Below are positions 1 through 10,770 of a stretch of 64,000 nucleotides of DNA, in pieces. Numbering within the stretch: position 1 is the first letter of the stretch; the number at the start of each line of letters is the position of its first letter. Both the position numbers and the translations under genes were made by a program. The stretch lies in the NCBI GenBank assembly GCA_005406025.1, contig BGZK01000087.1:743894-807893 (forward strand), written 5' to 3'. The notes below the pieces were generated by a model. The model did no database searches. It was given only the letters and a program-made list of their open reading frames with translations, and had not been told where the DNA came from. This stretch comes from Eumeta japonica (taxonomy: Eukaryota > Arthropoda > Insecta > Lepidoptera > Psychidae).

Positions 1-1358
1 CCTCTTATCGAGCTGTTTCTTTCAGCAATAGTATTGAATTTATTTTGGTTATTTATGACAGAATTAGGAAAGAGCTACCTCAAGTTTCTTGCTCGTTATT
101 TTTGAGAGAAAACTGTCTTCCGGATGAGTGGTAAAGTGCCAATTCGCAAAAAATTACGACGTATTTCATGTGTTATTTAACAACCAATGAAATAAAATTA
201 TTTTTGCATTTTAATTTGAATACGATTCCCTAAACGCCAACGGTCAAATAAACACGAAAACAATTCGTAATGTGACTAAATTTTCTTAGACTATATGACA
301 TAATCATTATCATAATAATTTTCAAATAGTACTTGTCATTAAACCTCGTATGAACAATATTTTTTAAGCATACCTACCCATATTCGTTGTTTAAAATTAA
401 ATTAAGCTGTGTTCTTTGCCAAAAGCTCTTTTAAACTTGAGATAATAAAGAGCTCATTTTTTAATATATATAAGAATAATTATAGAATAGAAAGTACTAC
501 AAAATATTGTCGTCAAACTTTGATACCTACCTAGTTCCGGACAAGGTTCTTGCAAGATGTACGTACATTGGGCACATTTTGAACGAATTGAACAGCAAAG
601 AAATGTAAGGTAGCTTGTAATTTCCTTCATTTCAATTTCTCGTCTCAAGGACCTAAGCTTTAAATACAAGCCTGACAAAGGTTATTTTTGTCAAAAGCTG
701 AAGACATTATCAACGCATTGAAACTGCTTAAAAAAATTGAATTCAATTTTCCTACACAGGCGACGAAAAGTAAATTGTTTCTAACATTCAATTGTAACTA
801 CATATTTCTTCCTATGACAAAACCGGAAGTATTAACGAATTGAAACTTTTCAAAAACCAAAGTTAACGCTATTTTTAGTAGATTCATAAAAATCTAACTA
901 TTGTATTTGTCCTCGTGACGCAACTTTTGAAAAATTTTGCTGTTTTTCGACTTAACTCGACGAGCTGAGTCAGAAAATACTTTTTTCTGTTCAAAAGTTT
1001 ATATATATATATATATGATAGCGTCTACAATTTTTTAGAAATTTTAATGAAACTCAACATACATATTCTATTGACGATTACAAAGGTCGAGTTCAAATTT
1101 GAGCCAAACCGGTCAACTAGTTCAGAAATTACAGCATTTTAAAATTTTGAAAATTCGAAAATTACATCATATTTCATATACATTACATATGAAAATAAAA
1201 TGAAATCTACTTCCATTACGGCTGCCGAATGGCCTTTTTGTACATAGATATGACGGCGAATACCTAAGTTATTTTACGAGCTTCCGCCTAAATAGTTTCG
1301 CACACAGATTCAAGCATACACACATACAACATGTTTAGGGATATATAGCAGCGGTCAC
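1..1358 (-). other. sbb: sbb intron, 3' part of window (partial)
   Basis: This is the start of the intron that follows exon 1359-1446 on the minus strand; its far end is outside the window. It is AT-rich with no coding frame I can support. It holds a (TA)n tract at 1000-1016. Around 1080-1140 there is a phrase resembling the 'aaccggtcaactagttcagaaat' type of 3' tail seen on many lepidopteran non-LTR elements, so part of it is probably old retroposon sequence. Confidence 0.6.
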
Positions 1359-1446
1359 CTGGGCGGCGCCCAGTCGTGCCTCGTGCAGTCCAGCAGCGTG
1401 CCCACGTAGGTCTTGCCGCGCCACGTCACGTTCACCACCAACACGC
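1359..1446 (-). CDS. sbb: scribbler/brakeless exon, encodes ...[16 protein letters not shown]...WAPP
   Basis: Internal coding exon of 88 nt on the minus strand. Read in phase 1 it encodes [20 protein letters not shown] followed by CTRHDWAPP and a split Arg codon. This is the hallmark block of insect Scribbler/Brakeless and vertebrate ZNF608/ZNF609, nuclear transcriptional corepressors. In Drosophila sbb acts in photoreceptor axon targeting, embryonic patterning (with Tailless and Atrophin) and larval behaviour. The acceptor is TTTGCAG|GC just above 1446 and the donor is AG|GTGACC just below 1359. The phase (2 bases, 28 codons, 2 bases) fits the exon at 16561-16684 exactly: G|GC makes the glycine of HETEGG. 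GC content is far above the flanking intron. Identity is from recognised family sequence, not from a search. Confidence 0.92.
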
Positions 1447-2699
1447 CTGCAAATCGAAACGAATTATGACTTGACTGAATCCTAAAGTGGAGGAGCACGT
1501 ACGTCACAGAGACCGACACAATAATGCTTATCGATGTACACGCGATGAAATTCTAAACCATGTCGAAACTTTGTTATCGATATGATATCGATACCACGCC
1601 AAAATATCCATATAAAGATTTAAAATTGCAATTTTTTTTTCGTGTCATTTATTATTTAGTTATGAAAAAGGTCTTCCGAGAGCCGCCCTCCAGTCGGCCT
1701 AAAGGTAAGTAATTAAAGTGACAATACAAAAGAAGCTTTTATATAAAATAGACAGATTCGCGAAATGCGCTGGATTACAAGTTAAACGCGCAAACGCTCC
1801 GGGCGCAAGGCACTAGAGTGAAATCCAATTTGGCGAAGTAAACAGGTATATTTTTCAACGCTACAGAATGCTTTATAAACAAGCCAGGTAAATTGCGTTA
1901 AAACGAGGGCTCAGCCAGTCCCTTTTAAATCCCCCGGGAGCTTTTTCACTGGCCCGAATTTTTCGCTGCGGCGTACCTAATTCGATAAGGACGGAAGGTA
2001 TACCCACAGCTGCGTATTTATTGTCGTGCGTAGTACCTTTTTTTTTTTAGCGGTAAGAGTCTTACACTACCAAATACAGACTTTAAAGCATGTAGAAAAG
2101 ACAAGATATTTATTTTTCATATTGAACAGTGATATGCAAAATTTAAAAATTAAATCCTGACTACGAATAAAAATAAAAAACAATTATTACTAGGATAGAT
2201 ACGTAATTTTAATCGTGGGCAGCATGCATTCAATTCATTAGCATATATTTAATATTGAAATTGGAACTGGCAGACCGTGGTTTTACCTTACCTTATACAA
2301 AAAATCTTATAGGTCTCGTTCGTTAGACAAGAAAATTTTAATATCGTATTACTCCCATTGATTTTTTATAATGAAGTAGTTTAGTAGTAGTGAAGTAGAA
2401 GTAGTAGTTTTAGAAGAAACGCCATCTCGAGGCTTTGTAAAAAATATTTACAACGATGACTACCGTTGTTTTTTATAGGTAAAAAGTACTTAAAAATATA
2501 CACATTGTATGAAATGCACTAATTTAGATTACATTTAATTGTTAATTTCTTTTACTTATTAATAAAATTAGTTAATTAATAAAAAAATAATTAATGTAGT
2601 ATTAACAGAATTTTAATCTAGTAATTGCTAATAGCTTTAACCCACATTAGTTAATTTATAAACAAAGCACTAAGATCGAAAGCGACATGCCACATACAT

Positions 2700-2734
2700 C
2701 GGCGCAAACACAAACAGCATTTGTGTTTGCGCCG
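2700..2734. repeat. perfect 15-bp GC-rich hairpin
   Basis: CGGCGCAAACACAAA (2700-2714) is followed by a 5-nt loop and its exact reverse complement (2720-2734). It lies at the edge of the repeat copy 2700-2995 and interrupts AT-rich DNA. Confidence 0.75.
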
Positions 2735-2995
2735 GAAACAGTATATCCAACCACGTTAAAAATAATTTTCGCTGAAAATATTTATTAAGCGTTACCTTCG
2801 TTATTTTTTCCATATTTTTTAGATATACGATTAGAAAATAGAGGAGGAGCGGCACAATTTCTGTAACTTTCAGAGGGATCATTTCCGAAATTATTAAGGT
2901 AATCAGAAAAATTGCTCAAAACCGTAAAGTGGTTTTAACAGAACTATGTGCCACTCGTTGATGTTTGCTGAAAAAAAATTTTTTTCTACTTCTGT
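2700..2995 (-). repeat. interspersed repeat, homologous to internal part of 34641-35345
   Basis: The reverse complement of this stretch aligns by eye over about 250 bp with 34850-35090. Shared landmarks in order are TTTTTTTCAGCA, AGTGGCACA, TTTTTCTGATTAC, CAGAAATTGTG, AAAAAATATG and a GGATAT..TGTTT end. It is an inverted, fragmentary copy of that family. A GC-rich hairpin sits at its end (2700-2734). Confidence 0.7.
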
Positions 2996-3183
2996 TACAT
3001 AATTGGTATGTCCCCCTAGAAATATTTGTTTTTGTCATTTAATCAAATTAAATATTATGTTTTTAATATTTTTGGTAAGGAAAACTAGAAATCAAATAGG
3101 GTTTGATTTATCAACGGTATCAATATGTCACTGTAACACGTCTACAGTTGATGTATGAATCTGGTTATTAGATGCAATTCTAA

Positions 3184-3322
3184 TCTCGCGAGAATCTCGC
3201 GTCATTTTTCGAGATCAATCCCGTAGCATCTTGATATAATGAGTTCTTGCTCGAGATCGACGGGATTGGGCGGTAGTAGCCAGCGACGCTATAAATGTTC
3301 AATTGGTACGCGAGCGATGCGC
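3184..3322 (+). promoter_or_regulatory. candidate plus-strand core promoter
   Basis: TCTCGCGAGA at 3184-3193 is the palindrome known from mammalian core promoters. It is followed by an inverted CCAAT-like ATTGG next to GGGCGG (about 3264-3272) and TATAAAT at 3290-3296, giving a predicted start near 3320. CAATCCCGT and ACGGGATTG form an inverted repeat around 3218-3268. The block stands out from its AT-rich flanks and lies directly upstream of the possible small spliced gene. A transposon-borne promoter is also possible. Confidence 0.4.
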
Positions 3323-3422
3323 TATATATTCATATTCATCTATGGATGCGCTGACTGACTGACGGTGTGACGTGACGGCCGAAGCGAAAACAATCCCGAC
3401 TATTTACGAACTTTGGCGGCGG

Positions 3423-3706
3423 ATGACGAGCGAGACAGACACACCAAACGCTCAGTGGAGTGAGTGAGCGGGAGAAATCCGCGTGCGTGCAGACGCTTGT
3501 TTGTATATAATTTTGTTATTGTTTTAGTTGTGCAGTTGTACTCGTTATTTTTCTTAACAGCCACAACTCTTCAAGAAGAATTAGAAGAAACATGCAGAGA
3601 TCCGCGAGATTGTAATCTCGAATTTACGATCTTGCATCCAGATTGCATTCGCGATTTTTATATGATGTGTGGTGTTCAGCTTTTAGGCAATCAGACCGTT
3701 TTATAG
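3423..3706 (+). CDS. candidate small two-exon gene nested antisense in sbb intron, unknown product
   Basis: An ATG at 3423 opens 12 codons plus one base (MTSETDTPNAQW). A GTGAGTGAG donor follows at 3460. A strong pyrimidine-rich acceptor ending TTCTTAACAG lies at 3551-3560. Removing this 101-nt intron joins the frame exactly and gives a 60-residue protein continuing TTTLQEELEETCRDPRDCN... and ending ...QLLGNQTVL at TAG 3704-3706. Unspliced, the ATG frame stops after 14 codons. Promoter-like signals lie upstream (3184-3296) and AATAAA at 3888-3893. Short ATG frames precede it at 3342 and 3346. I recognise no domain; four cysteines fall in the second exon. It could be a fragment of a transposon or retrocopy; the exact phase match is the best argument that it is real. 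Confidence 0.35.
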
Positions 3707-3887
3707 ATGTCCATATGATGTGATTAATTAGTGATGTTGTAAAAAAGAAACGATATATATTCAGGACAAATGAAGCACAAAAAATCTCATGAAATATATT
3801 ACTCTATAAAACACTTTTTGCCGCACTTGTTATACATCTCGAAACGGTCTTTTAATTCTCTCGAATTTAGTACCCATCGTTATGCAA

Positions 3888-3893
3888 AATAAA
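3888..3893 (+). terminator. polyadenylation signal AATAAA
   Basis: AATAAA about 180 nt after the stop of the candidate plus-strand gene. In AT-rich DNA this hexamer is common, so it is weak support alone. Confidence 0.3.
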
Positions 3894-4379
3894 ACTCAAA
3901 TTTAAAACCCGTCAAATGGGATGTAATGATTTTTATTTAGTGCATATTTAACTTCATAACATACCACAGAGTTTAAAAAAGGAAAATACCCGTGAAACGT
4001 AAAAAGTGAAGACAACATACACAGTTATTAACATCATAAACTTGTTTCGGTTTGGAATCGGGTAAAACATAAACGCATTCAAAATAATAGATCGGCCATG
4101 ATAGTAACAGTCAATACAATTAACAGGATAATACCGTCGTCGCTTGACGGGCGTCGAGTGGCAGACCTCGGGGCGAGGATGACTGCATGCACAACGTTTA
4201 CGAATTCCGAGTCCGGGCTCGCCTTCGAGAAAGTGAACATTTGACGCGATACGAGAGGGCGCAACCATCGAATTCCTGTACAGGAAATTGCGGCTCGAAA
4301 CGCACTTTTATTATTTAGGGGTGGATTCCCCCTGTAAATGGTTAATACGGGCCGCTTGTCGCGGGAAAGTTAAATTAGA

Positions 4380-4480
4380 GGACGGCCCGACCCGCCGGAG
4401 GCCGCCTCGTCCGCGGCTAACACGCGCCGCGCGCGCAACACGGTCCCGCTAAAATACGCTCGCCGAGGGCACGTTCATTG
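4380..4480. promoter_or_regulatory. GC-rich island
   Basis: CpG-dense patch (runs such as GCGCCGCGCGCGCAAC) in otherwise AT-rich intron. No coding signal. Candidate cis-element only. Confidence 0.25.
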
Positions 4481-4575
4481 CTTGGTAGGTTCGACAGCAA
4501 CTTTGATATACGCCTTGAACCCGTTTCGATTTTTATGAAATTTGAAACGAACATGTACACACAAACTCACATATG

Positions 4576-4606
4576 CACACAAACACACACACACACGCAC
4601 ACGTAT
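4576..4606. repeat. (CA)n microsatellite, impure
   Basis: A run of CA dinucleotides with a few interruptions. Confidence 0.8.
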
Positions 4607-5459
4607 AATAGCAATGTACTACTACTGCACATGACACGAGATTGAATAATGAGCGGACTACTTAAATTTTTAAATGCATCACATTAATTCATCTCAGATT
4701 GCAAGACTCGGTGTCGATTACACCGAATCATAAAAACGACGTGGCCTGTATCTGTCAGTTGGCAGATCAATTTACAACGGCCACGTGTTTACCAAAGAGC
4801 AATAAACGTTTCATTTCAGAGGTATCTCAACATTATATGCTGTAAAATTAAAAATAAGAATTTAACAGTCCAATAACGTGTTTAATGCTTTAGCGTGGTC
4901 GTAAAGAACAAATAATAGGTACATACGGGATTTTTAAAAAGAGCGCGGAGTTATAACTGACATCGACATTAATTAGTTCTCCGACTTTGGTTTAATAGTG
5001 CCATTAACTTCCTGAAGGTTCGCAGAGCGACGAGGCGAGCGTCCTCATTAGGTGACGCTTCACCGCTAATGACAGCGTGGAGTCGTAGCCGCTGTTTCGG
5101 TACTCAAATGTCTGCATCTAGGTCAAATACATGATGATGTATACGTTTACAGACTTTACAATTACTCGACTCTTGTCAGTCGAGGGCTCGATGAAGCAAA
5201 AGAGCCACCATTTTGGGCACAAGGATTTGGTAAGGGTATAAGTAATGTACAAAAACAAATCATATCAAACGTACAAAACATTATCATGGATAAAATACTG
5301 ATAGAGTTAGCAATGCTCGAATCAAATAGACCCTTGCGCATCGAGATATAGCACACAGAAACATTTTAGAATTACAGAAATAAAAAGGCAAGTATTGCGT
5401 TTGAAATATGTCCCGACACTTTTTAATTTTTACTTTCAATAATACAATTTTTTTGATTG

Positions 5460-5930
5460 AAGTATAACAGCCATTCTTTTGAATGAATATTTCCAATTAT
5501 TTTGTGGTAACCCACTCAGCGCAGCTTGAGTTTTACAAGATACCGCAATTTTTCCTCAATTTTTGGGAATAAATAAAAGCCGCAAGTTTAAAACGTCCCA
5601 ACTGTGAACTGAATGAATCATCAATTCAATTTCTGAGCAACTCAAAAACTTCACAATACTACAGCCGTGTAAGGAGAAGCGTCATCGTGTTGAAGGCGAT
5701 TTTACTTTTCATTTTCACTTCCACAAACATAGCAGGCAAACAAATCGTTGTACACCGTTTCTCTGAATATCTAACTCTGCAACTACATACTGGCCAGTCT
5801 TATCAAAAATTATGGGATAATTTTCTTTCCAACGCTTGGACTTCGCTTTATTTACTTCGTACGCTCCTTTGAAGAGAAACCGCATTGTGATGACTTTCTC
5901 TCAGAAGCAGAAGTCGACTTTGTTTCAGAA
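5460..5930 (-). mobile_element. decayed mariner-like transposase fragment
   Basis: On the minus strand, near 5692-5670, the translation HDDASPYTA resembles the mariner signature HDNARPHTA around the second catalytic aspartate. Further on, near 5580-5545, a shifted frame reads FYLFPKIEEKLR, like the FFLFPKLK.KLRG part of mariner transposases. Many stops and frame changes separate them. No terminal repeats were found. Call rests on these two motifs. Confidence 0.5.
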
Positions 5931-8529
5931 TCACACAAGTATTAAAAATTCAGCACCTGTTGCAATACTATAAACGGCAATTAACTCTCTTTTATTGATT
6001 TTCTTTTAGTTTAATGTACATCTGTCGCTTTTCAGACCAAAAATGGGAAATCCATCGACAATAAAGTTTCTTTATCTGCAGCGGGTCTAGCATAACGCGC
6101 TAGACAGAACCTCTCTATAAGACTGTCCCTTTTATTCATTACGTTGCACGAGAAGGACAGCCCTATAGATAGGATTCTTCTCTTGGGCGTCATATTAAAT
6201 CCGCTGGCGATCATATAAGACCTTTTATATTTAGTTTGTTCCAATATCAAGACTTGCCCATAGTTATTTGTATGTAAATCTTCTGTTTTCTTCTGTTAAT
6301 GACCGAACGACCTCAGCGTTAGTCGGCTCGATGACAATTGTAGAAGGACGGCCTGTACGAGTGTCTTTGTAGAAGCTAGATCGATGATATTTAAACTCGT
6401 ACTAATAACACGATTGCGAAACATGAACCTTTATATGTCACCAAATGCTGACAGAAATTTACCATAGCTTTCCTGTGCAGTGAGTTGACAACGAAAATCC
6501 TAATAAGCTTTACCACACAAATTTTCACGTGACAACTCCATTTTATGATATACATTTTTCCCCATTACAAAAGAAACCATAGACTACCATATTATTTATA
6601 GAATATTATATTTTAAAATAGATAGAAATTTTAGAACAATCTCAACTATCAGTAGGAGTTTTAAAAGTATCAGTATGCCCTTCGTATGTATAGATTCTCC
6701 TTCTCACACAAAATAAAACAAACAATTCGTTATCTTTCTGTCAAACGTGAGAGTTCGCTACTTGGCTTTTTCGATGTAGAAAAGAACCTTGAATCCAAAT
6801 TTGACTCACTGCTTAAAATGACACTAACAAATACATTTCAAAAAGATCTTACACTTATAATAAGTAATTGTAGAACACTCTTTCAGTTTAGCTAATTCAT
6901 ATTTATCGATCATCAATTCATCGATTAAATGGAGGGTAGCTACACTACTTTCGTGTTTCTGGGATAACATGATGCTGGTATCGTCTAACGAGCGGGGCCC
7001 AATAAATTATTCGATTTTCCGAACAACAATCCACTAATTTTGAAAATACCTAATGGTGCTTTAAATAAGAAAACTAACGTGATGAATATTTGAGATTCAG
7101 CAGACACTAATTTATGCGAAGTAATTCTATCATTTCTGGAGCAATCATTTATGTAATTTTTGTAATATCTACAAAACCATATAGGTCAATGTAAAAAACA
7201 GACCATCATTGTAACACTAAGAAACCATTGACAACTGCGAAGCGTGGTTCATTGTTAGCGGTGCACAGACGCCAAATCTTACATGTTTCGGATGTTGCTT
7301 ATATGATACCCGTATACGTATCTAAATGCACTTTCAACAACACTTGTTCGGTTCCTAATTTGTTAAATAATAACGAGACAGAGATAAACAAGGGCGACAC
7401 GCATTTCATTCCGAGATATCTTGATGTTTGCAAACAGATAAGCACTTGCTTGAACATTACTCGTGCACGCGTAACGATCTCCGTTACAAAATAATGCTTT
7501 TAGTTAATTATATGATTTTATTAAAAATATCCGAGTTTTATTCGGAAACCAATTATGGAAACATTTGGTCCTCATGTACCAAATGTTTCAATTTCCGCGT
7601 CAACCTACGTCCGTCCGAGTCGTAACCGCGAATATAATAATCATTATCTGCTTCATAACATCCCCGTCATCGGGGATTTTATGTAAGCGCCATTAAGTAC
7701 TTCGGGCTGAATTTATATGCGACCCTAAAAGTTTAACGATCTATACAGTGGGAATTCGAAATGACCATGCGTCTACACGGTTCGAGCTGCGTCTGGCCAA
7801 TCGGTTTAAAAGAAAATGTGTGTCAAATGTTTCGACTCTGAAAATTCTGAAACTATTCTACCTGCATGCGGAAAAGACGAGTATTTTGAACTTGACAAAG
7901 AAAAAGTATTGAACGGCAAATATATTAACAATCCTGAAAATGCCAACGACTATATATCATGATTGCGTTTCCTTTATTTTAGCAAACAATTTTTCTCACA
8001 TTAACGAATATGATATTTTTATTAAGATAAACTTTACAATACCAAACGTACAAATTTATTTTAAATTAGAATTAAAGAAAGATGCTGGAAATTAAATAAA
8101 AGGAAGTAATGCGGATAATAAGAAACCAAGGAAAAGATATGCATGACATATTTTTAAACAAATGCAAACAAGATAAACATATGAGTATAAACAGGATAAA
8201 CAATAGAAACTACAGGTACAACCGAAAATAAATTTCTCTTTTACAACATTTCAAAACCTAATTAAATTACCGTCTTTTTAGGCGAACCCCGAATTCGTGT
8301 CTCCGGCCACAAACTCCTGCATTGCAAGTGAATTAGCGTTAGTCCTTATGATGAACTATGTATTTCCAAAGAGAATTTCAAAAGGCGACAGAGAGTGGTG
8401 ATACAATCAAAATAAAATATTTAAAATGTGCTTTCTACTTCTGATAAAACTTTAAAAACAAATTGTTTATGATTGATAATAGGAAATGTTAGTTTATGAT
8501 TAATTCGGTATTATTATATTCTACAATTA

Positions 8530-8705
8530 TTTTCAAGGGGGTGCACATAAATAACACACATTTTATTTCTGCAAGTAAACACCCTTACAGCCCCCTCTTG
8601 ATACCCATATGAAACAAAAGACAAAAATTCTATCAATATGATATTAGACGTTCTTGTAATAACAAATAAACACCCGATTGGAACGAAATTCCTTTCGCTA
8701 TATGT
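8530..8705. repeat. lepidopteran-type repeat with AGGGGGTG / CAGCCCCCTC phrases
   Basis: Phrases 'aagggggtgcacat', 'acccttacagccccctcttg' and 'cacccgattggaacgaaattc' occur together in the order I recall from a widespread lepidopteran interspersed repeat. Ends and class not determined. Confidence 0.4.
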
Positions 8706-9179
8706 AAATATATTTTATAAATTGAATAATAACAACGAAAGTAATTAAAACGTTTGATAGTAATTAAATAAATAATAACATAATCTGTACACAGAGGGCA
8801 CTGCTACAAAAATAATGTCCTTTTTTTTATAGTCGAATATTTAAACAGTAGATGGCTTTGGCAATAGATGGCCAAAATTTATTTAAATGTAATTTATTGT
8901 ATTTCTAATTTTTTGAATTATAACAAAAAATAATATAATTTACATGCATAAAAAACATAAAACCTCCAAGCATTATTTCTTGTTAAAAGAATTAAATGCT
9001 GAGAGAATATAATGATATTTAAATTCTTGGAAATATTTTCATTATAAAAATATTGAAATAGTTAATCGGATGTCTTTCTTTTTGCATAGACATTTCTTTA
9101 TTTGTATTTGCAAATAAATCTTCCAGGAAATAATATTTTTTAATGTTCTTTAAAATATTCTAACCTAACCTAAGTTAGG

Positions 9180-10044
9180 TATTAAAATTATTATACGTTT
9201 GGTGTTAACCTAACATTACCTAAGGAATTCTCAACAGACCAAAACATGTGATAATCTGAAGGTGCAAGGTCAGGGATATATGGTGAATGCATTAACACTT
9301 CCCAACCAAAGTCTCTCAATATTTGTTGAATGATTAAAGATGTGTGTGGTCTGGCGTTTCCGACCGTCTTTTCTCCTTCTTGCTCGAATCTCATCAGCTG
9401 TTGGCAGTAGAAATCCGAATTTATGGTTTTGCCCAGCGGTAAAAGCTCATAATAAATAATGCCCTTCCGATCCCACTTAGCATCAACTTATTGCGAGTTA
9501 ACCCGGGTTTCGCTTCAGTCTGTGGAGCTTACTTGTCTTTTGACCATGATCTTTTCCGCACGTTCTTGTCGTAAGTAATCCATTTTTCATCACCAGTGAT
9601 CAATCCTTACAAGAACGGTTCCATTTCCATTTGATAGAGAGTCCCAAATGAGTACACGATTCATTAAATTTCATTCAGTGAGTTCGTGTGGGACCCAAAT
9701 ATCGAGCTTTTTTATGTATCCAGCTGTTTTCAAATAGATCAAAACTATTTTGTGGACAATCACCGGCTCTTCAGTTATGTCATTAGAATTAATATGCCGA
9801 TCTTGTTCTACTTTTTTTCAAAATGGAGTCGAATTTATCCGTAACAGTTCGACCAGAGCGAGATTCATCTTTGCCATCAAAATTACCGGACTGAAAACGC
9901 TTAAACCAGCTAGTTCTAGCTACTCTTACCGACACTGCATTAAGTTCATAAGAGTCACAATTTTTTTTTAGGGCTGTGTCGCATTTTTCCCTTTTTTGTA
10001 ATAAAACCTCAAAATGTATCGAATTTTACGTTAGATTCACTCAT
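9180..10044 (-). mobile_element. truncated mariner transposase pseudogene (copy A)
   Basis: Minus-strand mariner relic. A start-like MSESNVKF lies at 10044. Downstream frames give SSFKRF-like and GNFDGKDES-like segments, and the C-terminal part (9394-9191) reads NARPHTSLIIQQILRDFGWE, then PYIPDLAPSDYH, covering the second and third catalytic aspartate regions. It is closest to the copies at 27398 and 33131; about 9800-9960 matches 33945-34100 almost base for base. It stops at SLGNVR... near 9192, and neither terminal inverted repeat is present, so both ends are lost. Several frameshifts make it inactive. Confidence 0.8.
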
Positions 10045-10279
10045 TCTGGATTTTGTCAAAATCAAAATTTAGTTAAATTAAACGCTAGGTACGAAATCAT
10101 AACACTGCCCTGTGCACTTTCCAATGATCACTAGACTCAAGAGTAGGTAAATATTAAGTATGCCATAAAAAAAAAACATTTTAATAAACTTTATATTTAG
10201 TACGACTATCTTCCTAATAAACTGTTTACAAAAATGGAAATAGCTTCCTTACATTCTTGCACGTTAATGTAAACCTAGT

Positions 10280-10500
10280 AATACATTGCCGGCTCGGGCC
10301 GCGGTTACAAAGGGGTCATCCCGGCGGGCGGCGGGCGAGGGGCGGGCAACGCGCTCGCGGGTGAGCCGGGCGGGGGCGCCTCTAATCACCGGCGGCCATT
10401 GTTTCCCGCGCCCCCCCCCGCTTTCATTTACACCCATTCAAACCAAAACAAATCTCACCCGGGAACGGTTTAGCCACAAAAGGTCGGCATAACAGACGCG
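10280..10500. promoter_or_regulatory. GC-rich island
   Basis: Abrupt GC- and CpG-rich stretch (CGGCGGGCGGCGGGCG, CCCGCGCCCCCCCCC) between AT-rich flanks. The 68-codon frame across it shows no recognisable protein. Candidate regulatory element. Confidence 0.25.
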
Positions 10501-10649
10501 ACCGCCTACTATTCCGCCAACACGAATGCCTACTACCTATCTATGTACACGTTTAACAAAACTGTGGAATCGTCGCTTCTATACATTGCAAATGTTTGCC
10601 TAAGACTGATCGCTCATGATGTAGAGAATATAGAAGAATGTATACAATA

Positions 10650-10770
10650 AAACTATTTTTAAGAACTTTGTCTGTCTGTTTGAACACGCTACTTAATCTC
10701 CAATACTAACTGCGATAAAATAATACTACCAAACGAAATTCGTGAAAGTTTCACGATAACTTGTGATAAC
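10650..10770 (-). repeat. non-LTR-type 3' tail fragment
   Basis: 'tttgtctgtctgtttgaacacgct...' is the reverse complement of the GTTCAAACAGACAGACAAA type of tail common on lepidopteran RTE-like repeats. Only the tail is recognisable. Confidence 0.4.

Noticed and set aside
1661..1704. Plus-strand micro-exon between a T-rich acceptor (ATTATTTAG) and AAAG|GTAAGTAATT
   Set aside because: Good splice words but no partner exon on the plus strand, and the start is ambiguous; treated as chance.
2283..2300. AAG|GTAAGG juxtaposition on the sbb strand, recursive-splice-like
   Set aside because: AAG is a poor acceptor, and the position close to the acceptor of exon 1359-1446 makes a ratchet point unlikely.
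3464..3706. 80-codon frame with an apparent N-terminal signal peptide and cysteine-rich tail
   Set aside because: It has no ATG (GTG start right after a stop), and the hydrophobic stretch is the pyrimidine tract of the likely intron; the spliced reading from ATG 3423 explains it better.
3954..4268. 104-codon minus frame with Cys-rich middle (RKRCACSHPRPEVC)
   Set aside because: The second half is AT-driven hydrophobic sequence, and an overlapping frame is open too; no splice signals in phase with sbb.
9160..9179. CTAACCTAACCTAA next to TTAGG, looks like insect telomere repeat (TTAGG)n
   Set aside because: Under three units; too short to be an interstitial telomere and expected by chance in AT-rich DNA.
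10734..10755. TTCGTGAAAGTTTCACG, heat-shock-element-like
   Set aside because: Third pentamer does not fit the consensus and no promoter is nearby.
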